From contig CM039514.1 in NCBI GenBank assembly GCA_022432975.1, positions 13,314,810 to 13,378,809 on the forward strand: DNA of 64,000 bases, written 5' to 3'. Position 1 is the first letter of the stretch. Each line of letters opens with the position of its first letter. Position numbers and translations under genes: made by a program. This DNA is from Begonia masoniana. Taxonomy: Eukaryota > Streptophyta > Magnoliopsida > Cucurbitales > Begoniaceae. Shown here piece by piece: positions 45,301 to 57,375 of this stretch. The notes under the pieces were generated by a model, which saw only the letters and a program-made list of their open reading frames with translations, did not search any database and had not been told where the DNA came from.

Positions 45301-46752
45301 ACGAACATTTCTCTTAGACCGACGATCTTGGACCGGATACGAGTGGCTCAACAAAACGATTTAGATTGTGAAAGGCATAGAATGAGCATGACATCTGAGG
45401 ATTCGACTGAATTTAACCTGACAGATGACGGAGTGTTGAAATTTAGGCACAGGTGGTACGTGCCTAACGATGGTGAGTTGAAAAAGGAGATCTTAACTGA
45501 AGCACACTCCTCGGCATATTCAGTGCATCCGGGGAGCACCAAAATGTATAGAGACTTGAAACAACATTTTTGGTGGCCTAACATGAAAAGAGAAATTGTC
45601 AGGTACGTAGAAACCTGCCTGATTTGCCAACAAGTTAAGGCAGAACATCAAAGGCCCACTTGAACCTTACAGCCACTGCCTATTCCAGAGTGGAAGTGGG
45701 AGCAGATATCCACAGATTTTATAGTTGGACTCCCGAGAACAACAAAGGGGCACGATGGCATTTGGGTGAGTGTGGACCGTTTGACAAAGACGGCCCACTT
45801 CCTACCAGTAAAGATGACATATTCTATGGACCAGCTAGCTGAGCTATACGTACAGGAGATTGTGAGACTACACGGAGTGCCCATCTCTATTGTTTCTGAT
45901 AGAGATGCCAGGTTTACTTCGAAGTTCTGGAAGAGTTTACATAAGGCAATGGGAACTCAATTGAATTTTAGCACGGCGTTTCATCCTCAGACTGACGGAC
46001 AGACTGAAAGAACAAACCAGATTCTCGAGGATATGCTTAGAGCCTGCGTGTTAGAGTTTCAGGGCTCGTGGAGCCGATATCTGCCATTGATTGAGTTTTC
46101 GTACAATAACAGCTTCCAGGCTACTATTGGCATGGCTCCGTATGAGGCGCTGTATGGTCGAAAATGCAGGTCTCCACTATATTGGGATGAGGTAGGCGAA
46201 GCTAGCATTGTTGGCCCAGATATTTTGCAACAAACAGCAGAGAAAATTTCTGTTATTCGACAACGCATAGAGATTGCACAAAGCCGCCAAAAGAGTTATG
46301 CTGACACCAGACGGAGAGAATTACAGTTTAAAAAGGGTGATGAAGTATATTTGAAGATTTCTCCGTTCAAAGGCGTTATGCGATTTGGGAGGCGAGGCAA
46401 GTTGAACCCGTGTTTTGTGGGGCCGTTCCCTATTCTAGTGAGGATTGGAACTATGGCATACAGATTGCAACTCCCGGCGTCTATGGAAGGTATTCACGAT
46501 GTATTCCACGTGTCTATGCTCAGAAAATGTGTACGTAATCCGTCACACATCGTCGAAACACGGGAGATTGACGTACAACCAACGCTGACCTATGAAGAAG
46601 GGCCAGTACGAATCCTAGAGTCTTTTATCAAAGTCTTGCGAAATAAGGAGATTCCTCTGGTAAAAGTTTTGTGGAGAAACCATGACGTGGAGGAGGCTAC
46701 TTGGGAGAGGCAGCAGGATATGATGCTAAAGTATCCTGAACTATTTGTATAA
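42333..46752 (+). pseudogene. E5 gag-pol polyprotein, lightly damaged
   Basis: Gag opens at 42333. A stop at 43098-43100 ends the 255-residue capsid part; the same frame continues through a knuckle whose last cysteine is phenylalanine (CYRCGEIGHFAQNF) to a second stop at 43296-43298. Protease (LIDTGATHS) is open from 43308. A frameshift between about 43790 and 43830 moves the rest to another frame. RT (FIDDILVYS at about 44420), RNase H and the integrase zinc finger are open from 43807 to a stop at 45661-45663; the integrase core (SDRDARF, GQTERTNQ), GPF motif and chromodomain-like tail are open from 45664 to 46752. Three stops and one frameshift in about 4.4 kb, with all domains otherwise well kept, fits a recent loss of function. 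Assembly errors could mimic some of these. Confidence 0.9.
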
Positions 46753-46792
46753 TCAAATTTTGAGGAAAAAATTTCAGTTAAGGTGGATGGAT

Positions 46793-49220
46793 TGTAACAC
46801 CCAGTTTTTGGGATTTAAATTATATTCCAATATAAACGGCAATTTTGTAAGTACGTCAAATTAAGTCCGTTTTACGAAGGGAAAGTTTTAACGGAGCCGT
46901 AACAATTAATTGGAATTTATGGTAAAATATGAGAATTTTAGAAAACAGGATCATTAGGCAAATAACGAGAAAATTGGAAGAAGAAAATTTAAATTAAGTA
47001 AAGGGTGATTTGGTAAATTGCAAACCAAAATTTCCAATTAAAAATCAAATTCCCTGTCATTCTTTCCCCTCACCCACGAAACTCCATTTCCTCCCCCTCA
47101 ACGCGCGACATTCTCTTCCTCCTCCGACGATTCTCCATTTCGGCGGCGATTGCCTTCCTCCGGCGACTCGAATCTTCACGCTTCTTCGTCGTCTTTGCTC
47201 TCTAGGTAAGGCTCTAGACTTTTGGAGCGTTAAATATCAATTTCTAAAGTTTAAAACAATTAGGGTTTGTTAGGGTTTTCGTCGAAAACGTGAATCGATG
47301 TTTGAAATTGATAGGTTGAGCTTATTTATGCCCCTAATAGACGTAATGGTTATTATTGGAGCTTAGTTCGTCGGTTTGTTGAGGTGTATTGGAGATTTGG
47401 ATAAATTGGAGCTTAAAAACCCCATTAATGGAGTTTTTGTAGTCTCGAGCGCGAATTGTTCGATGAAATGCCTCAACGAACTTAAATAGAGTTTAGGAGA
47501 ATTTTCTTTAGTTAGGAGTTAATAGTTTTTAGAGTTTGAGGATTTAGACTCAGTTTAACGTCGTATATTGTTAAATGTATAGGTGAACAAATGCTCGTGG
47601 ACGGAGCTCGTTGTGCAACGACGCGGGTAAGTTCTCGTGACTTACTCTGGCCGATAGGCCTACACCATATGTCAAAGTCGTCTTGAGGAACCTTGAGGAT
47701 TATTTGTTTAAATCGTTTTGAGTATGGGTAGTTAGGATTAGTTGTTTTTATATGTTGTTTATTTATCGTCTTGATGGTATACATGTGATTGTTTACTTTA
47801 TGTTATATTTGAACTGTTCATGCATCACGGTTTTAAAAATGACATGAAAATGAATTTACGCACGGATTTCATGAAAAGAACATGCATGTAAAGGCAAATA
47901 AAGTATCACAGTAAACAACCATGACATGGGGTTATCGGGGATGAGGTTCTGACCTGGCGTTCTGTGGTGAGCGGGTTTCCCTCCCTTCAGATGGTGTGGG
48001 CTGTCTAATCGCTTGACGTGCCCTATCCATCTGTCGAGCGTTTCCGATAACCATAGACTGACACGTACGGATATACGCATTGACATGGATGGTTTTCATA
48101 GTACAGAGCATACATGATCATGCATTAGCATTTACGTAGGGCTTACTGAGCTTTTTATCTCATAGGTGTCTCTATGGTGTAGGTGATTTCGAGACAGGTG
48201 AGGATGATGTCCCTCCGCCTGATGTATGAGCATGTTGAAGAAAGATGGCCCGTGGGAGTGCGCTGGCAGTCGGAGTGTGATTTTGACCCGTGGGGACGTA
48301 CATAGGTATTTTGGATTATTTCGGATAGAAATGGTTAGAACAAATAGGTTGATTGGATTTGGATAGTTGATAGAATGCGTTTGGGAAATTGTGACTATTT
48401 TGAAATGTTTTAGTATTTTAAAACAGGAGGAATATGTGAAATGTTTAAACGGAACCATGCTATTTGTTTTCATGAAATTTGTTTTAAAACGTATTTTGAG
48501 TCGGTAACCGGATGACGAGTGTAAAGTGTGTTAATGATAGTGTTATGATGTAGAAATGCGTTTTAGAGGAATGTATGAAATGTGTGAAAATGGAATGTGA
48601 AAGGTGAAGATTGGGTGATATATGAGTTTAGGGTTTAATTGGTGTATGCAGGGTGAAGGGCGTGAAATGGTTAAGGAAAAGATGCCTCTGGATTTCAAAA
48701 TCCAGAGGCAGTGGCGAATAATCGCCTGAGGGAGGCGAACAGTCGCCCCTCCCTCTGTTTGAAATCGCCAGGAGGCGATAGTGATCGCTACCCTCTGGAA
48801 AATTTACAGAGGGGGTGGCGATTGATCGCCACAATTGTGGGGATCAATCGCCACAAGCGATTGCAACAGGCGATTGTGCCTGTTGCAATCGTTGAAGGGC
48901 GATTGCTCGCCACAATTGTGGCGAGCAATCCCCACATGTTCTGCCATTTTGGCAGAACATGCAAAAGAGAAATAAATAAAAAATAAAAAGAAAAAAAATT
49001 AAATTAACTTTAAACTAAATGTTTTCTTTTATTACTTAATTGTTTAAATAGATTGTTTTAAGTTTATTTTACATAGTTTTAAAACGAAAATTTTAAACGC
49101 TGTTAATAATTTCAATTATGATTTAAAAAAATTTATTCCGCTAGAATGAGAGATTTAAAGTTGTACGTATAAAAAAAAATTTATACGGAAAAATTAAGGG
49201 TAGGTTTTTGGGTCGTTACA
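46793..49220 (+). repeat. E5 3' LTR
   Basis: Same length as the 5' LTR, with differences concentrated in the first 250 bp. Holds the second hairpin cluster at 48683-48963, where one stem (ATGTTCTGCCA with TGGCAGAACAT) is perfect. Confidence 0.95.
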
Positions 49221-49605
49221 ATTTTTGGGGTCATGTATAATGTACATTTATTTTGGTTGTTTGTAGGTTGTCTTTTGGTTGATGATGTTTGTTTGAGTTA
49301 TTGCATAGCTATTTGTATTTGGAGATTTCACATGCTGTATGCTGGATAGTTGATTAGGAGTATTCTGGACTGGTTGGGAATTGATTTTATGCAGGTATTT
49401 AGCATTTTGGAGGCGCCATTTTCAGGCGTTACTTTGCCAAAATTTTCGAAAAGGACGCCGTGGTGCTTAAAGGTTAGGATTAAGAGGAATTAGTGAGTCT
49501 AGGAAGTTTAGATTTAAATTCTGCTGTGTTTGATTCTATTTAAATTATTGGGGTTAACGTGAGCCAAGTAGCGCTCCGAGCCAGGGTGGGTTCGGGGGCG
49601 TTACA
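49221..49605 (+). repeat. E4 3' LTR, piece 3 of 3
   Basis: Starts with the second ATTTT and continues the E4 LTR to GGGGGCGTTACA. GAACA follows. Confidence 0.93.
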
Positions 49606-50615
49606 GAACAACTGATGTGAGAGATTGGTTAGAAATATATGACTCAGATTCAGATATAAGAGATGAGAGGAAATTTCGAGGATATTCTAACAATATAGTG
49701 ATGAAACATAAAAACGGGAACATAACTAATTACTAGGGACAGGAAGATTAATGAAAGTGGCATTGGGATGAATAATTATGAAAACTCGCAATTTGAACAA
49801 TTATCGACATTGCTGGACTATCCCAAGGGATTATGTGATTTTGGATTTTGTTGATGGGGTAAATAAAGTCAAAACATTACTAGAGAAAATGTATGGTTTA
49901 GGGTGCGAGAACGATTTAATCTTGAGGCAATCATTATTCCATACGATGTTAAGATGCGTAGGTACAATTATTACCTAAGGACGTAGTTAAGAGAAGAATT
50001 GTTGATAGAGAAAAGTGGATGTTAGCTTAAATAGGAGGTTCATACCATGGAACGTGTGACCAAATACCGCCTTGTGATTCTGAGTTCATGGATGAGGAAA
50101 GTATAGGCTATACGATGTAAGATAAAAAGGGGGTGGTTAGATTATATTCTGGATTTTGGACGGATTTTGGAATAAGGGTAAGTGAAGAGATTAGTTAGAT
50201 TCAATGGAGAGTTAAAATAAGAGGTTTAGCATAAAGATTGTTCAAGTGAACTTAAAGTCGAGACTAAGTTAGGAAAGTCCAAAGGTACAAATTGTAATCA
50301 ACAAAGTTTAGGAAATGATTTAAGGTTAGAGCGAATCAATGGTGGAACTTAGGGGTTTGATAGTATTTGAGGGTAATAGATATTAAAGTTGGACAACTCA
50401 AGCAGAGTGTAGGTAGTTATGAAAGTTACATTCGAAGATAAAAGGGAGGGATCTTGAGTAAATGGAGTTTGACAACTAAGAACGGGAGCATGTAGCATCG
50501 AATACAATGAACGTGAGAGTAGAGGAGGTTGATAATACTTGAAAGGATTTAGGGATTAAGAGACCATTAAGTCTAAGAAAATTTTGGGGACAAAATTTTA
50601 TTAACGAGGGTAAAA
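49606..50615 (+). other. E6 internal region, right part; no convincing gene
   Basis: Begins with the second GAACA. Non-coding, purine-rich; the longest frame is 66 codons (49778-49978) and shows no known motif. It ends in TTGGGGACAAAATT and a weak purine tract before the E6 right LTR. Confidence 0.55.
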
Positions 50616-51533
50616 TGTAACATTCGAGATTTTTGGCGCTACGATTTTTAATTTTATGCTCTAAAACGGAAAAGTGGAGAAATTTAAGGTCGTTTTACGA
50701 GTGGGAAGGTTTGTTAGAACCCTAGGAATTATTTGGGATGTTTAGTGAGATAAGAAAATTTTGATGAATCCAAACCGATAGGTTAAATAGCAAATTACGT
50801 ATAAAATTAAGTGAAGGGCAAAAGGGTAATTAGAATTTAAATACTTTTTTTTTATCAAATACCCCCCCCCCCCCCCTTCCTCATCCTTCCTCATTTCTTT
50901 TCCTCCAGAGAACGCAACTTCTCTGCGTTCTCTCTTCCAGGCGACGAAGCTTCACGCCGACGCCGACGACGACGACAGAGCTCCTCCTCTCCTCCGTTTC
51001 TTCTGTTTTCTCCATTAAAGGTAATCATCTACGTTAGATAACGAGTTTAGGTTAGTTATTCGTTAGTTTCGTTGAAGTTTTAAGGTTAGGGTTTTGGAGA
51101 AAACTCGTCAATTTTATACGAAATCATATTAGGATATTATTTAAGGGTTTGAATGGATAAATTAAGGAATAACTAAGCTCAATCAACGAAAAAAGGAAAT
51201 TCAATCAAAAATCGGCACTAATTAGGGCACCTACAAAATTGGGTTTTCTGCTACCTTTTTCAGGGTGCTTTTTATAAATAAATGATTCCACTTTAAACTA
51301 AACGTAATGAGGATTCTGAAACATATAGGATCGTCAAAAACGGATGTCGTTTGGGTGAAGAATTTGAGTATGACAGTGTGCACATAAAGTGTTTGACGAA
51401 TTGCCTGAAAGAATTATTAACTAGGTTTGAGTTATTTGAATGGAGCTTAGAGCGCGTTCAACTTAGTTTGTTAGTTAGCATTTTTGCAACGTGGCTTATG
51501 ATTTGAAAATGTACGTAATATAGGTTCGAGACT
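50616..51533 (+). repeat. E6 right LTR, piece 1
   Basis: Starts TGTAACATTC and matches the left fragment at 19513. A 15-base C run is present at 50862-50876. It carries predicted intron 1 ending near 51523. It is cut at AGACT by S1. Confidence 0.8.
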
Positions 51534-53126
51534 TGATAAGTGTGTATTTTACGCACTTATTTATATTCTTTGATACTTGAAATGATAAGTTTTACTCAAG
51601 TGATTTGGAAGAATTTGACGAGATTTGCGTGAGTGTGCAGACAAATAGGAACAGAAAAGAAAATGTTGAAAATGTTGAATAAAGAAGAAGTGGCTACCGA
51701 TCTCCATGAATTCTTGAGATCGGTAGCCATACATGAAGAGAATTGAAGGAAAAGTGGCGATCGATCTCCATGAATTCTTGAGATCGGTAGCCATACATGA
51801 AGAGAATTGAAGGAGAAGTGGCGATCGATCTCCATGAATTCACAGAGATCGATCGCCACACACTATAATCGCCACAGGAAGCAAGCAGCGATCGATCTCT
51901 ATGAAGTCCAGAGACCGATCGCCAGCCAGTGAATTGCAATGCAGCGGCTGTCATTCAGATTAAGCAGCGATCGATCTCCATACAATCTAGAGATCGATCG
52001 CGACACATTTATTCGGATAAAGAACAGCAGCGATCAATCTCTACAATTACCAGAGACCGATCGCTGAGTTATAATACACAATACAAGCCATAGAAGAAGC
52101 AGCGACCGTGCGCCTTACAAAGACAGCGACCGATCGCTAACCAAATTACATATGGAAAGACAACGTGTTTTAATTCGAACCGTTGATCCGAAGCGAGATT
52201 AAATCCAAGCCGTTGACCGAGTTAAAAGAAAATTATAAAAACCTAACAGACCTAGCGCTTAAGAGAAGGGGGGCTGCATTCGGCGAGGCGACAGAGAGTA
52301 TCGAGGCGATTTTCGGCAGAGGAGCGATCAGGATATTTTTCATTACTTTTCTCTTATTATTTTCGTTATGCAATTCTTCACTATTATCGTAGTTTATTTT
52401 CTTATTAGCATGAACTAAACTTCCTGTTCTAGGGTTTCGATGTAGTTTTACTATGATTGTTTATTTTTCTTAATTCAATTAGTTAATTTTCTGTTTCTGT
52501 TCTGTGTTGAGTAATCTATTCTGAACGTAATGCTTAGGTTTGATTGATCACCAAAACTAAGAACTTTAGGGTTGATTCGGGATGCGAGAGCGGAGAATTT
52601 AACCGTGCACTGAATAGTTTGCCATGAAAAGGATGTTAGGCTAGAGATAGCTAATGCGTTCATGTGGTAGTATAATTTCTCATTCTTAATGTATTCAATT
52701 AATTCTCAGGATTAGAGACCGAGAGGTAATAATTCGTTAATTGAATAAGTTTATTTTTGCTCGAGAGAGATTGATAAATATTTTCGTGAAATTGCCATCA
52801 ACACGACGGAATAGAATTTAATTACTTGAATTAGGTTAAATAAATAGGATTAGCTAAGTGAAATCGGAACCCTAGATTTTCTCATCATATAATCTTACTT
52901 CTTTATTTTTAAATCTTTTATTTAAATTGCTGCTTAATTTTATTTGAATTATTATTTTAGTTTTAAAATCTAAATCACAAAAATTATTATTTCTTTTCAA
53001 ATTAAACTAAAATTTAGATACTCAATATTTAACATTATTATTCCTCGTGGGATCGACACTCGTACTTTTATATACACTTTATTACTTCTGCGACACGTGC
53101 ACTTGCGTATACGATTTTTCGCAACA
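51534..53126 (+). mobile_element. S1: solo LTR of a different LTR family (1593 bp)
   Basis: Starts TGATAAGTGTG and ends TTTTTCGCAACA, with AGACT on both sides (51529-51533 and 53127-53131). The CTCGTGGGATCGACACTCG phrase near its end recalls Tat/Athila-type LTRs; this family placement is tentative. It lacks internal sequence, so it arose by LTR-LTR recombination. Confidence 0.88.
51690..52135 (+). repeat. Hairpin array in S1
   Basis: About six inverted repeats. Examples: TGGCTACCGATCTC (51691-51704) with its complement at 51716-51729; GTGGCGATCGATCTC (51818-51832) with 51845-51859; GCGATCGATCTC (51967-51978) with 51990-52001. Loops are 9-12 nt. Confidence 0.85.
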
Positions 53127-53131
53127 AGACT

Positions 53132-53494
53132 CGCTGAGGCAACACGCTTAAGGCTCGCAAACTCTACGGACGTCAGGTAAGTTCATCGTAGGTGTCGGCT
53201 CTTAAGACCCTACAACACAGAGGCACTAGGCTTTATGTTGTCGGGTTTGTTGGTGGGTAGATAGGTCGTATGTGGTGTCTAAAGTTAAGTATGTATGTTT
53301 CACGTAATGTCATGAGGATCTGTTATTTATTCTATGTTTTGATGACATGTCTTTCCTTTATGCTATGTTTATGCACAATGTATGTTCATGCATTCACGTT
53401 TTTAACGAAAGTCATGAAAAATGTTTTATGCACATGATTTGAAGTAAGAAAGATAAAAGATGTAAATGTAAAGCACGGTTAAGTGTGGGACGGG
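53132..53494 (+). repeat. E6 right LTR, piece 2
   Basis: Continues after the S1 duplication, contains the micro-exon end GTCAG/GTAAGTTCATC (donor 53177). It ends at ACGGG where S2 inserted. Confidence 0.7.
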
Positions 53495-53772
53495 TGTAAC
53501 ACCCCCGAACCGACCACGGCTCGGTGCGCTACTTTGCTAACCAACCCCGCGTTAAAAACGTCATTTAAACAATTTTCGTAGTATTTGTAACACCCGGGAT
53601 TTTTAAAAAAAGAAAAGTGAATAAATTTGGTTGAACTAAACCGTTTATTAAATTATGTTCGGGTATGCCAAATGGAGAACTTAAGCCGAGTACGGGATGA
53701 GAGTTAAATTTATAATTTAAAAACGAGATTTAATGGTAATGTTATTGTTGTTAATGTTAATGTTAATATTAA

Positions 53773-53803
<31 letters not shown>

Positions 53804-53830
53804 TAAAAAATAAAAATAAATAAAACTCAA

Positions 53831-53852
53831 CAGAATAGCCGAAGCTATTCTG
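53831..53852 (+). other. Leader hairpin of S3
   Basis: CAGAATAGC pairs with GCTATTCTG, loop CGAA. Same place as the E4 and E7 hairpins, with an A-T pair where they have G-C. Confidence 0.6.
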
Positions 53853-55124
53853 TCGAGTGCCCGATGCCGAGCGCGAGGAGCAGGGGAGAGGAGAGGGAGA
53901 CGACGGCAACGAGCGAAATCCCTTCTCCGACGTTCTCCGGTCAGACGACGGCGACGAGCTGGGCCGGTTCTCTCTGCGCATGAATCGATAGGTTAGACCA
54001 ATTTTTTCTCCCCTGTTTCGGTTCTGTTTAGGGCCGACGGCGACGAGCTGCTAGAGCTCCGATCGCCGGCCGTTTTTGGTTGCTCTCGGCGTCAAATTGC
54101 TGAGCTCGGTGTTGGCAAGGAATGCCGAGCAGTGGGCAGCTCGGGAGGAGCTAAAAATCGAGGGCTCCAATTTATGGATTTCGGGTTTTCTGAATTGGAA
54201 CTTCGATTTTATGTTAGTTTATGCTAATTGGGTATGTGAGTGGTTGATTAGTGAGGAATCGGTGGAGAATTGATGGAAAATCGGAATGAGGGATTTTCCG
54301 GATAAAGGGGCAGTTCGGGATTTTGACCTAGCTTGGGTCGTTTGTTTTTAAATTCCTTTTGGCAGGTTAAAATAGGTCATTAGAGGAGTACGTGGCCGCT
54401 AGAATCGTTTGATTCCGATATCCGACGCAAAAGTTACGCGCGTTTGAAGTTTCGGGTCGGTTTTTACCGAACCCAAATTAGTGGCCCGTTTAGTTAGATT
54501 TTAATTGGATTAAGCTAGAAATAGTAGTTTGAGGGTAATTGGTGAATGTAGGCTTAATTTTAATGAAGTTTGATTAATTGTAGTTAGAGTTAGCTTAAAT
54601 ATTCTTTAGAAGTAAATAGTGATACTTAAGTGAATTTTGTGAATGTGATAGGTTACCGAGTGGGGAAATGTACATAGCCAAAGGGAGTAAGTGCAGTGCC
54701 AGAGTTCAGGTAAGTAGAGGACGTTTGTTTTGCCTTCGGGCCTACACCACGGAACGGTAGGATTTATTTGTTTGTTGTTTGGCCGTCTTCTTTGTTGGTT
54801 AAGCCTTGTTGGTTATTTGTTGTTGATGTTTGGTTGTCTTCTTTGTCGGTCAAGCATTGTTGATGGTTGATTGCTTTACTTTGTCCTGGTCTAGTTAAGT
54901 ATTTGTGAGTTGGCTGCTTTGTTTTGTATTAAGTAATGTGAAAATGAATTTCCTTGTTGTGGTTGTCTAGTGTTGTTAGTTCAGTGTTGTTTGGTAATTG
55001 TTTGGTTGTTTTGTTCGGTATTGCATTTTTTTAAGCATGCATCATGGTATAGCACGTTAGGTACGATTAGTGGCATTGATTGGCATTGTGAGCATAAATG
55101 TAAGCAATTAAAAGTAAAATGTAA

Positions 55125-55625
55125 AATGCATCTCGAATAGGGTGACTTGTCGGGCTGAGGTTGCTGGTAGTACCACCCCGAGGGGAACTCTATGAGAGAT
55201 GACCGGCTAAAACACGAGATCCTGAATAGTGGGCCTTGTCGGGCTGAGGTTGCTGGTAGTAGCACCCAGAGGGGACCTCTGTGAAGGATGACTAGCTAAG
55301 ATACGTAAATGTAAAATGCATCTCGAATATGGTGACTTGTCGGGCTGAGGTTGCTGGTAGTAGCACCCCGAGGGGAACTCTATGAGAGATGACCGGCTAA
55401 AACATGGAATTCTGAATAGTGGGCCTTGTCGGGCTGGGTTGCTGGTAGTAGCACCCCGAGGGGACCTCTATGAAGAATTAAAGCAAAGAACAGCAAATTA
55501 AAGCAATGAACGTAATCAGATAAAGTGAATTGTAAAAAAATGCATCTCGAATAGGTGCCTTGTCGGGCTGAGGTTGCTGGTAGTAGCACCCCGAGGGGTA
55601 CTCTATGAGAGATGGCAGCTAAAAC
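55125..55625 (+). repeat. Tandem repeats in S3 intron-2 region
   Basis: Five imperfect copies of a CTTGTCGGGCTGAGG unit followed by CACCCCGAGGGG and CTATGAGAGATG phrases, in two alternating versions. Confidence 0.82.
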
Positions 55626-57044
55626 ACTTATTGCATTGTGTGTTGTCGTGTATTTTGAGTTAGTTTGTTGAGTTGCATTGGGTGGTGTTGTGCTGTTGTG
55701 TTAGGGTAGGATGGTGTGTGCATTGTTATTGTTATTATTTGTTACTCCCTACTTGCTAAGCGTAAGCTTACGTGTGTGTGTGTGTTCTGTGGTGTAGGTG
55801 ACGACAGCAGTACAGGTTAGAGCTACGAGGAAAGCTAGGATTGGGACGCAGTCGTTGATGTACGCGGTATGCCGGTGCTGGCAGTTGTCGGGGCGTCTCG
55901 ACCATGGTCATCGGAGATGTGGGGTTTAATATTTTGGTGGTTATTGTAAATGTTTATTGTTGTATATAGTTAAGTTAAGGGTGATAGGTCGCCCTAACCT
56001 GTGGATTTTCTACATTTGCGGATGTTAGTATTTTAGTTTCCCATTTTTCTATTATTAAAGATTTTGTATGCTGGATAGTGAGTGATTAGCTGAGTAAGAA
56101 TATTCTGGATCTGGTTGGGAATTGGTTTGTGTGCAGGTACTTAGCATTTTTGGAGGCGCCATTTTCAGGCGTTACTCTGTCGAAATTTTCGGGGAAGACG
56201 CCGTGGTGCTTAGCGGTTAGGAGTAAGGGTAATTAGCGAGTCTAGGCCTAGTTTAAATTATGTCTCAAAGTGGGTTTGGTTAGCAACGTAGCGCACCGAG
56301 CCAGGGTGGGTTCGGGGGCGTTACAGAATTTTTGACTTAAGACGATTAATAATAAAAATAGTGAAAGTAACCCGGCGTTATTGATTTAAAAATCAAAAAT
56401 CGGCAATATAACGGCTAAAAGTTTAAAATCCAAAACCTGAAAAACAAACACATTTAAAAACACCATTTAACCAAATCCAAGTACTATATACACCAAAACA
56501 AAAATAACCAAACTAACACCACAAATCCAATCCCAAACAAACCACACCACAATACCAACCAATTAAACCAAATCTCAACCACAACCAGACCAAACATAAC
56601 CAATTATATACACCCCTCTATACTAACTCAAAACTAACCAAAACATATTACACAAAACTAACCACAAAACCTCAAAATCTCCAATACAAGCCACAACCCG
56701 AAATCTAACTAAACTTAACCAAATACAAATCTCACATACATCCCGAAGACCATGGTCGAGACGCCCCGACAACTGCCCGCACCGGCACGCCCCGTGCATC
56801 TCCTACTGCTCCCAAGTCCTGGCTCACTCATTTAGCTCACCTATAACCGCGTCGTTACCTACACCACAGAACACGCACACACACGTAAGCTTACGCTTAG
56901 CAAGTAGAGGACAACAAGTACAAACATACACTATGCACACACAACTCTCACACAATCCTAACACATGCCGTTCCACCCCCAACATCTTTCGTAGCAAATC
57001 CACTCACAACATCTTACGTATACTCAGTCAGGTGCCTCTTGCAG

Positions 57045-57375
57045 AACCTCCCAAAGTTTGCCATATTCAAGACACTACTTCACGACGAGGAACCACTGCA
57101 TATCTTTTGTGGAAACCTCCCGAAGCTTGCCATATTTCAGACACTACTTCGCGACGAGGAACCACTGCATATCTTTTGTGGAAACCTCCCGAAGCTTGCC
57201 ATATTTCAGACACTACTTCGCGACGAGGAACCACTGCATATCTTTTGTGGAAACCTCCCGAAGCTTGCCATATTTCAGACACTACTTCGCGACGAGGAAC
57301 CACTGCATATCTTTTGTGGAAACCTCTCGAAGCTTGCCATATTTCAGACACTACTTCGCGACGAGGAACCACCGC
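57045..57375 (-). repeat. 69-bp tandem repeats in S2
   Basis: Nearly five copies with period 69 (starts 57045, 57114, 57183, 57252, 57321), the middle ones almost identical. Because 69 is a multiple of three, frames stay open on both strands; they are not genes. Confidence 0.92.

Larger units (their letters stand above)
39740..49220 (+). mobile_element. E5: young Ty3/gypsy chromovirus, second Tekay-like family
   Basis: LTRs 39740-42167 and 46793-49220, both exactly 2428 bp; primer site 42172; polypurine-like AAGGTGGATGG before the 3' LTR. TSD ATTTT (39735-39739 and 49221-49225). The protein and LTR sequences are clearly different from E1-E3. Confidence 0.96.
22869..49605 (+). mobile_element. 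E4: gag-only non-autonomous LTR retrotransposon
   Basis: 5' LTR 22869-25713, primer site 25717, intact gag 25874-26911, about 1.8 kb without coding capacity, polypurine tract, and a 3' LTR in three pieces because E3 and E5 inserted into it. Flanked by GAACA. It resembles the reported TR-GAG class of plant elements that keep gag and lack pol; that assignment is inference. Confidence 0.93.
53586..56325 (+). mobile_element. S3: solo LTR of the E4 superfamily (2740 bp)
   Basis: Starts TGTAACACCC, ends GGGGGCGTTACA, inserted in S2. Target duplication GTATT against GAATT, one mismatch. Predicted intron 1 53992-54651, micro-exon 54652-54719, intron 2 54720-55797. Confidence 0.88.

Noticed and set aside
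49778..49978. 66-codon frame in E6 internal region
   Set aside because: Short, isolated, no motif, and surrounded by stop-rich purine-biased sequence.
53764..53805. ATT/TTA microsatellite
   Set aside because: Ordinary simple repeat in S3; noted but not informative.
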